Of a DNA stretch of 7,696 nucleotides, positions 5,864 to 7,696 are shown one piece after another. Each line of letters begins with the position of its first letter. Positions within the stretch are counted from its first letter, which is position 1. The stretch is from Bacillota bacterium (lineage in GTDB: Bacteria; Bacillota; Clostridia; Oscillospirales; Oscillospiraceae), in assembly GCA_023395775.1 (NCBI GenBank), contig JAEWYA010000129.1, positions 1-7,696 on the forward strand, given 5' to 3'. The notes beneath the pieces were generated by a model. It saw only the letters and a list, made by a program, of their open reading frames with translations. It did not search any database and was not told where the DNA came from. The translations under genes and the position numbers were made by a program.

Positions 5864-7696
5864 TTACTTGCCCATGTACCTGAATAGGAAGGTGACGATC
5901 TGGGCGCGGGTGCAGTCGCTTGCGGGGCTGAAGGCGGCGGCGCTGGTGCCTGCGGTGACGCTCTCCTTGGCGGCCCACAGGACCGCGTCATAGCAATAAT
6001 CGTCGGACTTCACATCGGAGAACGGATTGCGGGTGCCAGCGGCGGGCTTACCCGCCGCGCGATACTGGAACATCACGGCCTGACCGCGGGTAACGACATC
6101 GTTGGGGCTGAAGGTGGCGGCGCCGGCGCCGTTTGTGATACCTTTCTCCACGGCCCACAGGACGGCTTTGTAATAATAGGCGTCACTGCTTATATCGGTA
6201 AACGGGTTGACCGTACCGACCGGCTCGGGGCTGCCCATAGCACGCCACAGGAAAGTGACGGTTTGGGCACGGGTGCAGGCGGCGTTCGGTGAAAAGGTCG
6301 TGCCGGAAGCACCCTTGGTGATGCCCTTGTCAACGGCCCATGCAATTGCTTTTGCATAGTACGCATCATCAGCTACATCCTCGAAGCCTGCGCCGGACTG
6401 CGGACTGGTATGGTCAGCCATCTGAAAGGTGACGTTAATGGCCTGATTGGAGCGCACCTTGGTAAAGGTATAAGAGCCAACTGCACCAACGCTTTTTCCG
6501 TTTACCAGAACATCGGAAATGACATAGCCGGTACTTGGTGTAATGGTGAAGGTCTTATCCAAATCCTCCTGGACGGAAACATTGCCGTTCGGGGAAATGC
6601 TTCCGCCTGTACCGGCCGCGGCGGTAATGGCGTAGTATTTATAGCTGCTGCCGCCACCTCCGCCGCTACCACCGCCGCCATTGTAACGCCAGTTGGCGGT
6701 AACGGCGACAGCCTTACCCGGCATGGTGAAGCTCGCGTTGGCGCTGCCGGCGCTGGTGACGGTCACATCAGAGGAGGTCCAGCCGGTAAATGTATAATCG
6801 CTGCGCGTCCCGGCGTAAATGCTGACGGTCTCACCCTCAGCGTAGCTGCCCGCGCCCGTCGTTTGGGCATAGCTGCCGTTCACCGCCACGGAAAACCGCT
6901 CCCGAACCCAAACGGTTCCCACCGCTGCGGATTGATAGGTGCGATAGCCCGTTTTGGTCGTTGGGGTGACATTATCGTCTATTGACACAGGTTCATCATC
7001 GGCGAATTGGATATACGCCGGAGCGGCGAGCATTCCGTCAATGGTGATGCTGCCGTTGGCCCGAGCCATCGCACCGACCCGGTTGGCGGTGACATTTCCG
7101 CCAACTTTGACGTTTCCCGTTCCTCCGTAAACGCCGACGCCGATGCCGATCGCATCGCCAAGTAAATCCGCTCCGTTAGCCGTTACATTGCCATCAACTG
7201 TAATGACCGAGCTTGAGGCATAGACACCTTGATTGGTCGCGTGCACATTGCCCTCTATGTGGATTACCCCATTTGAAATGGCGTGCGCTCCAAATGCGTT
7301 GATCCCGGATGCGTCCGCGTCCCCGAGGATGGTCACGCTGGCAGGACCCGCGGCATAAGCCGCCTCGCCGGTTGGACCGGTGGCGGTGGCGTTTGTGACG
7401 GTGGCGCGGGTGGTCAAGCTATTTGTGCTGACCCGGACGCCATAGGTTTCGCCGGTGGCGTTCAGCGCACCGCTGCCGGACAGATCCACAGAGCCGCCCG
7501 ACTGCACGGCAAGGCCGAAGCCTCCTGACGCGGGGTTATTTATGTTTAGCGTATGGCCGTTCAGGTCAAATGTCACGGCTTTCCCTTCGATGAAAACGCC
7601 CGCGTTATGGTCGATGTTCCGCAGGAGCGTGATTGTCGCGGAGCCTCCGCCAGGAATCGCCGCAAGAGCCGCGTCCAGCGTCAGGTATCCGAAGCC
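5864..7696 (-). CDS. SLH-domain surface protein with beta-solenoid-like and InlB-type repeats (N-terminus cut by window edge)
   Basis: A secreted, cell-wall-attached protein of unknown ligand. The frame is open to the right edge (visible part 610 residues, starting GFGYLTLDAALAAIPGGGSA), so the GTG near 7576 is internal and the signal peptide lies outside. Order seen: a repetitive N-terminal region (about 1-235) rich in T/N/G/V with ITLLRNID and VTFDLNGHTL, then recurring GNVxAN units, resembling a right-handed beta-helix; an InlB-like/Bacterial repeat (about 268-336, GWTSSDVTVTS...FTMPGKAVAVTANW); a glycine-rich linker GGGGSGGGGGSS (340-351); a second Bacterial-repeat-like domain (355-426, GGSISPNG...YVISDVLVNGKSVG); and three SLH domains (438-488, 498-549, 558-609) ending FLFRYMGK. 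SLH domains bind pyruvylated secondary wall polymer in many Firmicutes. It converges with the hyd operon and appears functionally unrelated to it. The N-terminal fold could also be a carbohydrate-binding or adhesin scaffold. Confidence 0.92.
   Translation of the reverse strand, partial: GFGYLTLDAALAAIPGGGSATITLLRNIDHNAGVFIEGKAVTFDLNGHTLNINNPASGGFGLAVQSGGSVDLSGSGALNATGETYGVRVSTNSLTTRATVTNATATGPTGEAAYAAGPASVTILGDADASGINAFGAHAISNGVIHIEGNVHATNQGVYASSSVITVDGNVTANGADLLGDAIGIGVGVYGGTGNVKVGGNVTANRVGAMARANGSITIDGMLAAPAYIQFADDEPVSIDDNVTPTTKTGYRTYQSAAVGTVWVRERFSVAVNGSYAQTTGAGSYAEGETVSIYAGTRSDYTFTGWTSSDVTVTSAGSANASFTMPGKAVAVTANWRYNGGGGSGGGGGSSYKYYAITAAAGTGGSISPNGNVSVQEDLDKTFTITPSTGYVISDVLVNGKSVGAVGSYTFTKVRSNQAINVTFQMADHTSPQSGAGFEDVADDAYYAKAIAWAVDKGITKGASGTTFSPNAACTRAQTVTFLWRAMGSPEPVGTVNPFTDISSDAYYYKAVLWAVEKGITNGAGAATFSPNDVVTRGQAVMFQYRAAGKPAAGTRNPFSDVKSDDYCYDAVLWAAKESVTAGTSAAAFSPASDCTRAQIVTFLFRYMGK
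5870..6385 (-). repeat. Three diverged tandem SLH-encoding repeats
   Basis: Units at 6233-6385, 6050-6205 and 5870-6025 each encode the pattern (N)PF-D-(I/V)-S-D-Y-Y-KA-(V/I)-WA-V-KGIT-G-FSP-TR-Q-V-F-R-MG, with a period of about 180 nt. The second and third are most alike, including the shared NPF(T/S)D entry and AVLWA. The last unit deviates most (YCYDAVLWAAKESVTAGTS). This is ordinary domain triplication within the SLH gene. Confidence 0.85.

Noticed and set aside
5721..5991. Two 85-codon minus-strand frames at the 3' end of the SLH gene
   Set aside because: They overlap the third SLH repeat in other frames, have arginine/proline-rich shadow composition and no independent signals.

Overview
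The window looks like the chromosome of a strictly anaerobic, Gram-positive, moderately high-GC clostridium. It is most likely a gut Oscillospirales/Oscillospiraceae-type fermenter, possibly a butyrate producer. The reasons are an electron-transfer-flavoprotein alpha gene of the clostridial type, a gene cluster for a multisubunit NAD-linked [FeFe]-hydrogenase, and a secreted surface protein ending in three SLH domains. The taxonomic call is an inference from gene content and protein style; no rRNA or marker gene is present.

Layout. (1) Positions 3-860, plus strand: 3' part of etfA, cut by the left edge. (2) 861-1327: a gene-free, lower-GC gap. It holds a minus-strand fragment of an IS5-type transposase (1012-1200) with its own strong minus-strand intrinsic terminator (970-1003), a weaker hairpin (922-949), and a small palindrome (1224-1238) ahead of the next operon. 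(3) 1328-5425, plus strand: a tight three-gene operon hydC-hydB-hydA. The junctions are a 4-nt overlap and a 2-nt gap, and each start has a clear Shine-Dalgarno. It encodes the NuoE-like, NuoF-like and catalytic subunits of an electron-bifurcating (group A3 type) [FeFe]-hydrogenase. hydC as written carries a -1 frameshift near 1424. (4) 5426-5863: a gap with a possible IS3/IS150-type terminal repeat (5538-5560) and a long hairpin terminator (5576-5630) between convergent genes. (5) 5864-7696, minus strand: a large SLH-domain surface protein whose N-terminus lies beyond the right edge.

How the genes work together. HydC and HydB would exchange electrons with NAD(H) through FMN and Fe-S clusters. 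HydA joins these to ferredoxin and to the H-cluster, so NADH and reduced ferredoxin can be jointly reoxidised with H2 release (or the reverse). EtfA, with the EtfB and acyl-CoA dehydrogenase expected outside the window, is the flavoprotein arm that in such organisms makes reduced ferredoxin during crotonyl-CoA reduction. Both systems therefore serve redox balance, but the insertion-sequence debris and terminators between them argue against one transcript. The SLH protein is an unrelated cell-surface gene.

I did not find a clearly new system. The points most worth a second look are the hydC frameshift, the atypical third H-cluster motif in HydA, and the mobile-element debris on both sides of the operon.
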